This document shows, piece by piece, positions 42,765-51,130 of a DNA stretch of 64,000 bases. The stretch comes from Lentibacillus siamensis (GTDB taxonomy: Bacteria; Bacillota; Bacilli; Bacillales; Amphibacillaceae). Each line of letters starts with the position of its first letter. Within the stretch, counting starts at the first letter, position 1. The position numbers were made by a program, and so were the translations under genes. The stretch lies in contig NZ_BAAADS010000012.1 in NCBI RefSeq assembly GCF_039522605.1, positions 329,179 through 393,178 of the forward strand. Reading direction: 5' to 3'. The notes beneath the pieces are model-generated. The model made no database searches. It was not told the origin of the DNA and was given only the letters and a program-made list of their open reading frames with translations.

Positions 42765-44417
42765 ATGAAAGATGACAAATTTTCCAGCAAACATGCGGAT
42801 TGGGAACAGTCTGTTGATAAAACAGTCAAGCGGTTTCCTGAGCGAAAGGAACCTTTCACAACATCTTCCAATATTGACGTCGGCCGGCTTTATTTTCCTG
42901 AAAATGATCCGGACTATGAAGATAAACTCGGGTATCCGGGGATTTATCCGTATACAAGGGGCATTCAGCCGACCATGTACCGAAGTCGTTTCTGGACGAT
43001 GCGTCAATACGCCGGATTTGGGTCGGCCCAGGAAACGAACAAACGATTCCGTTATTTGCTTGAACAGGGTCAAACGGGACTTTCGGTAGCTTTTGACCTG
43101 CCGACACAAATTGGTTATGACTCAGATGATGTGATGGCTGAAGGAGAAGTAGGTAAAGTTGGGGTTGCGATTGATTCACTGCATGATATGGAGCAGCTGC
43201 TCGATCAGATTCCGCTTGATAAAGTCAGTACATCCATGACGATTAATGCACCGGCTTCCGTATTACTGTGTATGTACATAGCTGTTGGGGAAAAACAGGG
43301 AGTACCGCTTGAAAAACTGACTGGTACGATTCAGAACGATATTTTAAAAGAGTATATTGCCCGCGGAACGTATATTTTTCCGCCGAAGCCGTCAATGCGT
43401 CTAATTACGAACATATTTGAGTTTTGTCAGCAGCATGTACCGAAATTTAATACAATCAGTATTTCCGGTTACCATATCCGGGAAGCGGGCTCTACTGCCG
43501 TTCAGGAGGCGGCATTTACCATTGCGAATGGGATGGCTTATGTTGATGCTGCATTGCAGGCAGGCCTTGATATTGATAAATTTGCACCGCGGCTGGCGTT
43601 TTTCTTTAATGCACATAACAATTTTTTTGAAGAAGTGGCAAAGTTTCGTGCTGCGAGAAGAATATGGGCAAAAATTATGAAAGAAAAATATAAGGCGGAA
43701 AATCCGAAAAGCTGGAAGATGCGGTTCCATACGCAAACTGGCGGTTCCACACTTACAGCTCAACAGCCTGACAACAATATTGTCCGTGTGACCATGCAAG
43801 CGCTTGCTGCAGTTCTGGGTGGGACACAGAGTTTGCACACCAACTCCAAGGACGAAGCGTTATCATTGCCAACGGAAGACTCAGCCCGGATTGCGCTCAG
43901 GACCCAGCAGATTATTGCAAATGAAAGCGGAGCCGCGGACACCGTTGACCCGCTTGGAGGTTCCTATTACGTGGAGGAGCTGACAGACCGGATTGAACAG
44001 GACGTGGAAAAATACCTCGAGCAAATTTCGGAACTCGGCGGGGCTGTTCAGGCTGTAGAAGAAGGCTTCATGCAACGCGAAATTCATCATAATGCTTATG
44101 AAACGCAAAAGAAAATTGAAAAAGAGGAAGAAATCATTGTTGGACTGAATCAATACAAATTGGATGAGGAAGTGAATCCTGATTTGCTCAAGGTTGATGA
44201 AGCGCTTGAGCAGGCACAGATTGGTTCGCTTCAGAAGGCAAGACATGTGCGTGATCAGGAAGCGGTCGATCAAACATTGTCAGCGATTCGTGAACAGGCA
44301 AAAGATGCAGAAGCTAATTTGATTCCGTATATTCTGGATGCGGTCCGGTCGTATGCAACAGTCGGGGAAATTTGCAATGTGCTGCGTAATGAATTTGGTG
44401 AGTTTACGGGAGCATAA
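42765..44417 (+). CDS. Methylmalonyl-CoA mutase, catalytic (large) subunit
   Basis: 550 residues holding only the acyl-CoA-binding TIM-barrel part; the B12-binding domain is encoded by the next gene. It interconverts methylmalonyl-CoA and succinyl-CoA. Y82 in WTMRQYAGF and R200 in LKEYIARGTYIFPP correspond to the Tyr89/Arg207 pair that defines methylmalonyl-CoA specificity (isobutyryl-CoA mutases have Phe and Gln), and H237 is in SISGYHIREAGS. It starts a three-gene run for propionyl-CoA use, 12 nt from the next gene. Confidence 0.94.
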   Translation: MKDDKFSSKHADWEQSVDKTVKRFPERKEPFTTSSNIDVGRLYFPENDPDYEDKLGYPGIYPYTRGIQPTMYRSRFWTMRQYAGFGSAQETNKRFRYLLEQGQTGLSVAFDLPTQIGYDSDDVMAEGEVGKVGVAIDSLHDMEQLLDQIPLDKVSTSMTINAPASVLLCMYIAVGEKQGVPLEKLTGTIQNDILKEYIARGTYIFPPKPSMRLITNIFEFCQQHVPKFNTISISGYHIREAGSTAVQEAAFTIANGMAYVDAALQAGLDIDKFAPRLAFFFNAHNNFFEEVAKFRAARRIWAKIMKEKYKAENPKSWKMRFHTQTGGSTLTAQQPDNNIVRVTMQALAAVLGGTQSLHTNSKDEALSLPTEDSARIALRTQQIIANESGAADTVDPLGGSYYVEELTDRIEQDVEKYLEQISELGGAVQAVEEGFMQREIHHNAYETQKKIEKEEEIIVGLNQYKLDEEVNPDLLKVDEALEQAQIGSLQKARHVRDQEAVDQTLSAIREQAKDAEANLIPYILDAVRSYATVGEICNVLRNEFGEFTGA

Positions 44418-44429
44418 GGGGGGATATTC

Positions 44430-45254
44430 ATGAAGAAAATACGAGTATTAATCGCAAAACCGGGACTTGATGGACATGACAGGGGAGCATTGGTCATTGC
44501 CCAGGCGCTTCGTGATCACGGGATGGAAGTTATTTATACCGGATTACGACAGTCTCCTGTCCAAATAGCCCAGGCTGCTATACAGGAGGATGTCGATGTA
44601 ATTGGGCTGTCATCGCTTTCGGGTGCACATAAAACATTATTTCCAAAAGTAATCGAAGTGTTGAAGGAACGTGATGCCGGCGATATACCGGTTGTTGGCG
44701 GCGGTGTAATTCCGGAAGAAGATATTCCTCTTTTACTTGAAAAAGGAGTTAATAAAATTTTTACAAGCGGGTCATCAACCGAGGCATTGGCTGTTTATAT
44801 CAAGCAACTGATTAACCCTGATGCTTTTAAGGCGGAGGGACCAAATAAAATTTCCCATATCGGGGTTGCCGTGGAAACGATCGATAAGGTACTGCCGTTT
44901 TATACGGATACACTCGGTTTGGAGCTGGAAGGTGTTGAAACAGTCGAATCGGAAGCTGTTAAAGTCGCCTTTTTGAAGATTGGGGAATCGCGTTTTGAAT
45001 TATTGGAACCGCTCAATGAAACATCTCCGATACAGAAATTTATCGAGAAAAAAGGGGAAGGAATTCATCATATTGCATTAGATGTTGATGACGTCGAAAA
45101 CAGATTGAAAAGGTTTAAATCACAGAGAATTCCATTGATCAATGAGGAAGCAAAACAAGGCGCACATAACAGCCGGATTGCTTTCCTTCATCCAAAAGCA
45201 GCCAATGGAGTTTTGTTTGAACTGTGTCAGCAACAAGAGGGAAGTGATTCGTAA
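44430..45254 (+). CDS. Fusion of methylmalonyl-CoA mutase B12-binding subunit and methylmalonyl-CoA epimerase
   Basis: 274 residues in two domains. Residues 1-130 are the cobalamin-binding fold: DGHDRG with the cobalt-ligand H16, then LSSLSGAHKTLF and VVGGGVIPEED. Residues about 140-270 are a vicinal-oxygen-chelate epimerase: H143 in ISHIGVAVE, GEGIHHIALDVDD and GVLFELCQQ. The epimerase makes the (R)-methylmalonyl-CoA that the mutase uses, so two consecutive steps are joined in one chain. It overlaps the next gene by 1 nt (taATGg). Confidence 0.93.
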   Translation: MKKIRVLIAKPGLDGHDRGALVIAQALRDHGMEVIYTGLRQSPVQIAQAAIQEDVDVIGLSSLSGAHKTLFPKVIEVLKERDAGDIPVVGGGVIPEEDIPLLLEKGVNKIFTSGSSTEALAVYIKQLINPDAFKAEGPNKISHIGVAVETIDKVLPFYTDTLGLELEGVETVESEAVKVAFLKIGESRFELLEPLNETSPIQKFIEKKGEGIHHIALDVDDVENRLKRFKSQRIPLINEEAKQGAHNSRIAFLHPKAANGVLFELCQQQEGSDS

Positions 45255-46801
45255 TGGATATATTTGATAAAATTAATGAACTGTATGATAAACGGAGAAA
45301 AGTTGAGCTTGGCGGCGGTGACGAACGTATCGATAAGCAGCATGAAAAAGGAAAATTGACAGCAAGAGAACGAATTGACTATTTACTTGATGAAGGATCA
45401 TTTGTTGAATTGAACCCATTCATGGAACATCGGGAAACGGATTTTGGCATGGGAAATCTGAACGGAAATGGTGAAGGTGTCGTTACCGGATATGGGAAAA
45501 TCAATGGACAGGCAATTTATCTGTTTGCTCAGGACTTTACCGTATATGGCGGTGCGCTTGGTGAAATGCACGGTAAGAAAATTGCTGCTGTAATGGATTT
45601 GGCCGCAAAAAGCGGGGTTCCGTTTATTGGATTGAATGATTCCGGTGGAGCGAGAATTCAAGAAGGTGTTTCATCGCTTGACGGGTATGGACATGTGTTT
45701 TATCGTAATTCTATCTATTCTGGCGTTATTCCGCAGATTTCCGTAATTATGGGGCCGAGTGCCGGTGGAGCAGTTTATTCTCCGGCTATCACCGATTTTG
45801 TTATTATGGTGGAAAAAACATCGCAAATGTTTATTACCGGCCCTAAAGTAATTGAAACAGTGACAGGGGAAAGTATAACTTCTGAAGAACTTGGTGGTGC
45901 CGAGGTGCATAATGCCAAAAGCGGTAATGCACATATTAAGGCGGAAAGTGAAGAGGATGCGCTGGATCATGTAAAAAGACTGGTCAGTTATTTGCCTGCC
46001 AACAACCAGAAAAACCCAGCTCTTAAACAAGTCCAGCTGGATGATGAGACACGTCCTGATTTGACAGACATTGTGCCATTCAATGCAACACGTCCGTATG
46101 ATGTCAAAAACGTGATTGAACAAGTGGTTGATCCAGACAGTTTTTATGAAATTCATAAAGACTTTGCCAAAAATATCGTCGTTGGATTTGCACGAATAAA
46201 CGGACAAACGATTGGACTGGTATGCAACCAGCCTAAATATATGGCAGGCGGACTGGATATTGATTCCAGTGATAAAGCTTCCCGTTTCATCCGTTTTTGT
46301 GATGCATTCAATATTGCCTTAATCACATTTGAAGATGTCACCGGATTTTTCCCTGGTGTGAAGCAGGAGCATGGCGGGATTATCCGCCATGGTGCCAAAA
46401 TTTTATACGCCTATTCAGAGGCAACAGTACCAAAAATAACGGTTATCACAAGAAAAGCTTTCGGCGGGGCGTATGTTGCCCTGAACAGTAAATCAATTGG
46501 CGCTGATTTGGTGTATGCATGGCCAAATGCGGAAATAGCGGTTATGGGACCTGAAGGAGCAGCGAATATTATTTTTGCAAAAGAAATCGCCGAAAGTGGT
46601 GATCCGGAAGCAACACGGCAGGAAAAAATTGACACGTATCGTGAAAAGTTTGCCAATCCATATGTTGCGGCAGGACTGGGGATGATCGATGATGTAATCG
46701 ATCCGCGAGAGACCAGGGTGAAGCTGATTCAGGCATTGGAAATGCTCTATCATAAATCAGAAGAGAGACCTAAGAAAAAACACGGCAACATTCCACTATA
46801 A
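45254..46801 (+). CDS. yqjD: Propionyl-CoA carboxylase beta chain (acyl-CoA carboxyltransferase, YqjD)
   Basis: 515 residues with the two carboxyltransferase halves: GGGDERIDKQHEKGKLTARER, FAQDFTVYGGALGE, GLNDSGGARIQEGV, PSAGGAVYSPAITDF and GIIRHGAKILYAYSEA with FGGAYVALNSK. It transfers CO2 from biotin to propionyl-CoA, giving (S)-methylmalonyl-CoA for the adjacent epimerase. No biotin carboxylase or carrier gene accompanies it; accBC at 16.7 kb or genes outside the window would have to supply them. Confidence 0.93.
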   Translation: MDIFDKINELYDKRRKVELGGGDERIDKQHEKGKLTARERIDYLLDEGSFVELNPFMEHRETDFGMGNLNGNGEGVVTGYGKINGQAIYLFAQDFTVYGGALGEMHGKKIAAVMDLAAKSGVPFIGLNDSGGARIQEGVSSLDGYGHVFYRNSIYSGVIPQISVIMGPSAGGAVYSPAITDFVIMVEKTSQMFITGPKVIETVTGESITSEELGGAEVHNAKSGNAHIKAESEEDALDHVKRLVSYLPANNQKNPALKQVQLDDETRPDLTDIVPFNATRPYDVKNVIEQVVDPDSFYEIHKDFAKNIVVGFARINGQTIGLVCNQPKYMAGGLDIDSSDKASRFIRFCDAFNIALITFEDVTGFFPGVKQEHGGIIRHGAKILYAYSEATVPKITVITRKAFGGAYVALNSKSIGADLVYAWPNAEIAVMGPEGAANIIFAKEIAESGDPEATRQEKIDTYREKFANPYVAAGLGMIDDVIDPRETRVKLIQALEMLYHKSEERPKKKHGNIPL

Positions 46802-46845
46802 GAGGATGTTCAAAAAGTCCGGTAAAAAGAGCAGGAGGTACAATG

Positions 46846-47970
46846 ATGACAGCTATAAATAAAGAAAGATTGATTGATGAATTTTTCGAATTGGTCCAGG
46901 TTGATTCAGAAACGAAACATGAGTCAAACATCGCGCGAGTACTGACCAAAAAGTTTACTGAATTAGGCTTGGATGTTACAGAAGATGACAGTAAAGAAAC
47001 AACCGGTCACGGTGCCGGCAACCTTATCTGTACGCTGAAAGGGACGACACAGGACGCTGATCCGATTTATTTTACATCGCATATGGATACGGTTGTTCCT
47101 GGTAATGGCATCAAGCCCTCCATTGAAGATGGTTACATTGTTTCCGATAGAACCACCATTTTAGGTGCTGATGATAAAGCTGGACTTGCAGCAATATTTG
47201 AAACCATCCGCAGCCTAAAAGAAAATAATATCGAACATGGTGATATTCAATTTGTCATTACGGTTGGTGAAGAGTCGGGTCTTGTTGGTGCGAAAGCGTT
47301 GGACGGATCCCTTTTGAATGCTAAATACGGGTATGCAATTGACAGTAATGGTGCAGTCGGTGACATCATCGTTGCTGCTCCTACACAGGCAAAACTGTTT
47401 ACGACAGTGAAAGGTAAAACTGCACATGCCGGTCTTGCACCTGAAAAGGGAGTTTCTGCCATCACAATCACAGCTAAAGCAATCGCTAAAATGCCCCTCG
47501 GCCGAATCGATGAGGGTACAACTGCAAATATTGGCCGGTTTGAAGGCGGTAAGCAAACCAATATCGTTTGTGATCATGTGGAAGTACTTGCCGAGGCAAG
47601 ATCACTCATTCCCGAAAAAATGGAAGATCAGGTTGCGAAGATGAAAGATGCTTTCGAAAACACGGCTGAAGAACTCGGCGGATCTGCTGATGTTGAGGTG
47701 ACCGTGATGTATCCCGGTTTTAACCAGCAGGACGGAGATCAGGTCGTAGAAGTCGCAAAACGCGCAGCTGAAAAAATCGGACGGGAAAGCAAATTGAAGA
47801 AAAGCGGGGGCGGCAGTGATGCAAATATTATTGCCGGACTTGGCATCCCAACCGTAAATCTTGCTGTCGGATATGAAGAAATCCATACCACGAATGAGCG
47901 GATTCCGGTTGATGAATTGGTAAAAATTACGGAAATGGTAACTGCTATTGTAGAGGAAGCTGCAAAATAA
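46846..47970 (+). CDS. yqjE: M20 family tripeptidase PepT-like (YqjE)
   Basis: A 374-residue zinc aminopeptidase. Ligand motifs are SHMDTVVPG, LGADDKAGLAA and TVGEESGLVGAK, and a lid domain lies between (about 180-290). GGGSDANI and the final ligand region EEIHTTNER are present. Two ATG codons lie side by side (46843, 46846); AGGAGG is 7 nt from the second. A strong terminator follows. Confidence 0.92.
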   Translation: MTAINKERLIDEFFELVQVDSETKHESNIARVLTKKFTELGLDVTEDDSKETTGHGAGNLICTLKGTTQDADPIYFTSHMDTVVPGNGIKPSIEDGYIVSDRTTILGADDKAGLAAIFETIRSLKENNIEHGDIQFVITVGEESGLVGAKALDGSLLNAKYGYAIDSNGAVGDIIVAAPTQAKLFTTVKGKTAHAGLAPEKGVSAITITAKAIAKMPLGRIDEGTTANIGRFEGGKQTNIVCDHVEVLAEARSLIPEKMEDQVAKMKDAFENTAEELGGSADVEVTVMYPGFNQQDGDQVVEVAKRAAEKIGRESKLKKSGGGSDANIIAGLGIPTVNLAVGYEEIHTTNERIPVDELVKITEMVTAIVEEAAK

Positions 47971-47982
47971 TACCGTTTTGAT

Positions 47983-48018
47983 AATAACCCTTATGCATCG
48001 GTCATAAGGGTTATTTTA
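47983..48018 (+). terminator. yqjE terminator
   Basis: AATAACCCTTATG (47983-47995) pairs perfectly with CATAAGGGTTATT (48003-48015), then TTTAG. Confidence 0.9.
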
Positions 48019-48106
48019 GCAGTTAATAAAGTATAAAATCCTTTCTTACTTTATAAGTGCAACTATGGCTGTCACCCAAAGATTTGGTGACACCCAATTT
48101 TTCTAA
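48019..48106 (+). repeat. Dispersed repeat A, full copy
   Basis: Same layout as 16265-16355: AAAGTATAAAATCCTTTCTT, CTTTATAAGTGCAACT, the inverted pair GTCACC (48071-48076) / GGTGAC (48086-48091), then TTTTTCTAAT. It lies directly upstream of dinB. Confidence 0.8.
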
Positions 48107-48115
48107 TGTTATAAT
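48087..48115 (+). promoter_or_regulatory. dinB promoter built on the edge of repeat A
   Basis: GTGACA (48087-48092), inside the repeat hairpin, and TATAAT (48110-48115), just beyond the repeat, are 17 bp apart. The start codon follows at 48153. Confidence 0.6.
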
Positions 48116-48152
48116 GGATAAAACAAACAGATGTTCGCAAAGGATGTTAATC

Positions 48153-49394
48153 ATGCAGCCTAAAAAAGGCAGAGTAATTTTCCACGTTGATATGAATTCA
48201 TTTTATGCATCTGTGGAAATGGCCTACGATCCAAAATTGAAGGGGATACCTTTAGCTATTGCCGGCAATCCCGAGGAACGGAAGGGAATTGTTGTAACGA
48301 GCAGCTATGAGGCGCGGGCCAAGGGTGTCAAAACTACGATGCCGCTATGGCAGGCAAGAAAGTTGTGCCCGGAACTGCGTGTGCTTCGTCCGAATTTTGA
48401 CCGGTACCGGACCGCTTCACGGGAAATATTCAAGATGATGGCTGAGATAACCTCACTCGTTCAGCCGGTCTCCATCGATGAAGGGTATATGGATGTTACG
48501 AACAGTCAGGAATTTGAAAACCCGCTGAAGATAGCTGAAAATCTGCAGTCCAGAATTAAACGTGAACTCGACTTGCCCAGCAGTATTGGTATTGCGCCGA
48601 ATAAATTTTTGGCAAAAATGGCTTCGGATATGAAGAAACCAATGGGAATTACGGTATTACGTAAGCGTGACCTCCCCCACAAACTTTGGCCCTTACCCAT
48701 TGAAGAGATGTATGGAGTTGGTGAAAAAACAGCTGTAAAACTGCGGGGGGTGAATATCACTACAATCAGCGACCTGGCCAAGGGAGACCCGTATCAGTTG
48801 AAACAAGTACTTGGAATTAATGGTGAACGGTTGCAGAACAGAGCCAACGGAATTGATACAAGAGCAGTGGATCCAGAAGCCGTTCATGAATTTAAAAGTA
48901 TTGGTAGCTCGCAAACACTTCCAAGTGATACGACTGACGATGCTGAGATCCGCAAACTGATGAATCAACTGGCGGATAATGTGGATCGGCGTATGAAGCG
49001 GAAACAGGCTGCCGGGAAAAGCATTCAGATTACCATTCGTTACCATGACCGGAAAACAATAACCCGGAGTAAGAAACTGCACTCCTATATTGAACACAAG
49101 GACGACATTTTGTATTTCGCCAATGAACTATTGCATAAGCACTGGAATCTGGATCCGATCCGCCTGTTGGGAATTACTGTTCAGGATGTGGAAGAGAAGC
49201 AGTATATCGGCAAGCAACTCGATTTGTTTACGTATGAAACAGAAGCAAATAAAGAAAAATTGTATAGTACCATCGAAAAGCTAACTCAAAAATACGGAAA
49301 AAACACATTCAAACAATTAAATAATAATTCTGATGATCAGCAGCCAAGAACCAGTTTTCAAAAGGACTTCCTGGATGATTACAGAAAAGAGTAG
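48153..49394 (+). CDS. dinB: DNA polymerase IV (DinB/YqjH)
   Basis: A Y-family translesion polymerase of 413 residues. Catalytic motifs are IFHVDMNSFYASVE and SIDEGYMDVT; helix-hairpin-helix LYGVGEKTA-like MYGVGEKTAVKLRG is in the thumb; the little-finger domain is at about 240-350, and QLDLF near the C-terminus is a sliding-clamp binding motif. The frame is open further upstream, through repeat A, but AAAGGATG and the promoter fix ATG 48153. Confidence 0.94.
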   Translation: MQPKKGRVIFHVDMNSFYASVEMAYDPKLKGIPLAIAGNPEERKGIVVTSSYEARAKGVKTTMPLWQARKLCPELRVLRPNFDRYRTASREIFKMMAEITSLVQPVSIDEGYMDVTNSQEFENPLKIAENLQSRIKRELDLPSSIGIAPNKFLAKMASDMKKPMGITVLRKRDLPHKLWPLPIEEMYGVGEKTAVKLRGVNITTISDLAKGDPYQLKQVLGINGERLQNRANGIDTRAVDPEAVHEFKSIGSSQTLPSDTTDDAEIRKLMNQLADNVDRRMKRKQAAGKSIQITIRYHDRKTITRSKKLHSYIEHKDDILYFANELLHKHWNLDPIRLLGITVQDVEEKQYIGKQLDLFTYETEANKEKLYSTIEKLTQKYGKNTFKQLNNNSDDQQPRTSFQKDFLDDYRKE

Positions 49395-49450
49395 CAGAAG
49401 GATTAAAATGACAATCAGATGGTTAAGCCAATCATTTTAAATTTTTTGAA

Positions 49451-49492
49451 GGACATAGACCCGGTGAACAATCCGGCTATGTCCTTTTTTAG
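49451..49492 (+). terminator. dinB terminator
   Basis: GGACATAGACCCGG and CCGGCTATGTCC arms pair (GGACATAG/CTATGTCC, CCGG/CCGG), followed by TTTTTT. Confidence 0.85.
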
Positions 49493-49544
49493 TTGCATAG
49501 GAAACTATAAAATTTAATACTTATGGATAATTTTTATATTAATG

Positions 49545-49990
49545 AAAAACCACGTCCGGCTCCAGCGCCCAGCAATAGCAGAGGTTTTGATGGGACGAGC
49601 TTTAGCGCAGTCCCAAACTTCACACTTCCTCACTACGATAAAGAAGACTTGCCGATTGGTGAAACCAGAGGCTTAGTCGCACTTATACCCTTGCGGTGAA
49701 AGTCAACATCGGTTCGTACTTTAAAGAAGGCCGACTAAAACCGGCCTCCCGCGCCAGCGTCGACACACCCCTATGAAGGGGCGTGTTTCCTTTTCGCTTT
49801 CGAGCATAAGATTCACTTTGACTTTCGCCATTATTGGCGATAAGTCAAGTTCATCTAATCTCATTGCGGATTAAGGAAGATCGGCTAACTACGCCGCTTT
49901 GCGCGGCAACGCCGACCCACACTAAATGGCAGGGCGCAGTTTGTACGTTGCTAAACGGGCGCTTACGCCTTTGTTCTGTGAAGTAAATTA
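49545..49990 (+). repeat. Long composite intergenic repeat, including repeat B copy 2
   Basis: About 445 bp, GC-rich, without coding potential. It starts with CGGCTCCAGCGCCCAGC and contains several inverted pairs (for example CACCCCTATGAAGGGGCGTG and GGCCGACTAAAACCGGCC). It resembles the long intergenic repeats seen in many Bacillaceae genomes. Its right end holds repeat B (49940-49964), which shares 19 exact bases with 10977-10995. Confidence 0.6.
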
Positions 49991-50013
49991 TTATAAAAAT
50001 TTTAAAATTAGTA

Positions 50014-50047
50014 TTGAATAATTATACATATATATGTATAATTATTC
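50014..50047 (+). promoter_or_regulatory. argC promoter within a 32-bp perfect palindromic ArgR operator
   Basis: GAATAATTATACATAT (50016-50031) is followed directly by its exact reverse complement (50032-50047). Each arm resembles an ARG box (TGAATwwwwATTCA with one mismatch). A TTGAAT -35 (50014-50019) and a TATAAT -10 (50037-50042), 17 bp apart, lie within it, so a bound ArgR hexamer would block RNA polymerase. Confidence 0.85.
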
Positions 50048-50075
50048 TCAAATCATTTTACGGGGGAGGATATTC

Positions 50076-51116
50076 ATGAAGGTAGGAATTATTGGCGCAA
50101 GCGGTTATGGAGGTGTTGAGTTGATCCGCAACCTGTATCAACATCCGAATGTTTCACTTGAATTGCTTGTTTCCAGTTCAACACAAGGTGAACAGCTTAC
50201 AGCTCAATTCCCGCATTTGCACGGCATTTTAGCGTTGCCTTTGGATGGATTTGATGAAAACGAAATACGTTCACAGGTTGATATTTTGTTCTTTACAACT
50301 CCGGCCGGTGTAGCCAAAGAACTTGCCCCCAGTTTTGTTGAAAAGGGAATTCAGTGTATTGATTTATCAGGGGATTTCCGACTGAAACGCGGAAGTCTAT
50401 ACAAAGAATGGTATAAAGATACACCTGCACCAAAGGAATATCTCGACCTGGCAACTTATGGCCTTCCCGAATTATACCGGGATAAAATCGGTAAAAGTAC
50501 GTTTATTTCGAATCCCGGCTGTTATCCAACGGCTGCATTGCTCGGAATGGCACCGGTGTTGCAGTCAGGATTGGTGAATTTTTCCATGCCGCTTATCATT
50601 GATGGAAAAACGGGTGTATCCGGAGCGGGAAGGAAGCCGGCAAAGGGAATGATGTTTTCAGAGGCAAATGAAAATACGAAGGCATACAAACTTGGAGGTC
50701 ACCGGCATGTACCCGAAATGGAACAGATTGCCGCGGATATTTCCGGAATGGACTCTCCAGTAATTTTCAATCCGCATCTTGTTCCGATGACCAGAGGGAT
50801 TTTATGTACCATTTACATCCAGTTGCATGAAACCATCAAGCATGGAGAAGTCAATCAGCTGTATGAAAATTTTTATCAGGATGACTATTTTGTCAGGGTG
50901 CGGACCGAAAATAATTTACCGGCGACAAAAGATGTCTATGGAACAAATTTTTGTGATATTGGTATCTCGATTGATCAGCGTACAAATGTATTGTCGGTAA
51001 TTTCCGTTATTGACAATCTTACCAAGGGCGCAGCAACACAGGCGATACAAAATATGAATCTCGTAAATGGCTGGAACGAACAGACAGGTCTTGATGTGGT
51101 ACCTGTATATCCATAA
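50076..51116 (+). CDS. argC: N-acetyl-gamma-glutamyl-phosphate reductase
   Basis: Third step of arginine synthesis, NADPH-dependent. 346 residues. The Rossmann motif is IIGASGYGGVELIR, and the catalytic C149 is in SNPGCYPTAALLG. GGHRHVPEMEQ is also conserved. The start follows GGGGGAGGA; an in-frame ATG at 50034 lies inside the operator palindrome and is not used. First gene of argC-J-B-D-carB. Confidence 0.96.
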   Translation: MKVGIIGASGYGGVELIRNLYQHPNVSLELLVSSSTQGEQLTAQFPHLHGILALPLDGFDENEIRSQVDILFFTTPAGVAKELAPSFVEKGIQCIDLSGDFRLKRGSLYKEWYKDTPAPKEYLDLATYGLPELYRDKIGKSTFISNPGCYPTAALLGMAPVLQSGLVNFSMPLIIDGKTGVSGAGRKPAKGMMFSEANENTKAYKLGGHRHVPEMEQIAADISGMDSPVIFNPHLVPMTRGILCTIYIQLHETIKHGEVNQLYENFYQDDYFVRVRTENNLPATKDVYGTNFCDIGISIDQRTNVLSVISVIDNLTKGAATQAIQNMNLVNGWNEQTGLDVVPVYP

Positions 51117-51130
51117 GGAGGGGGCGATTC

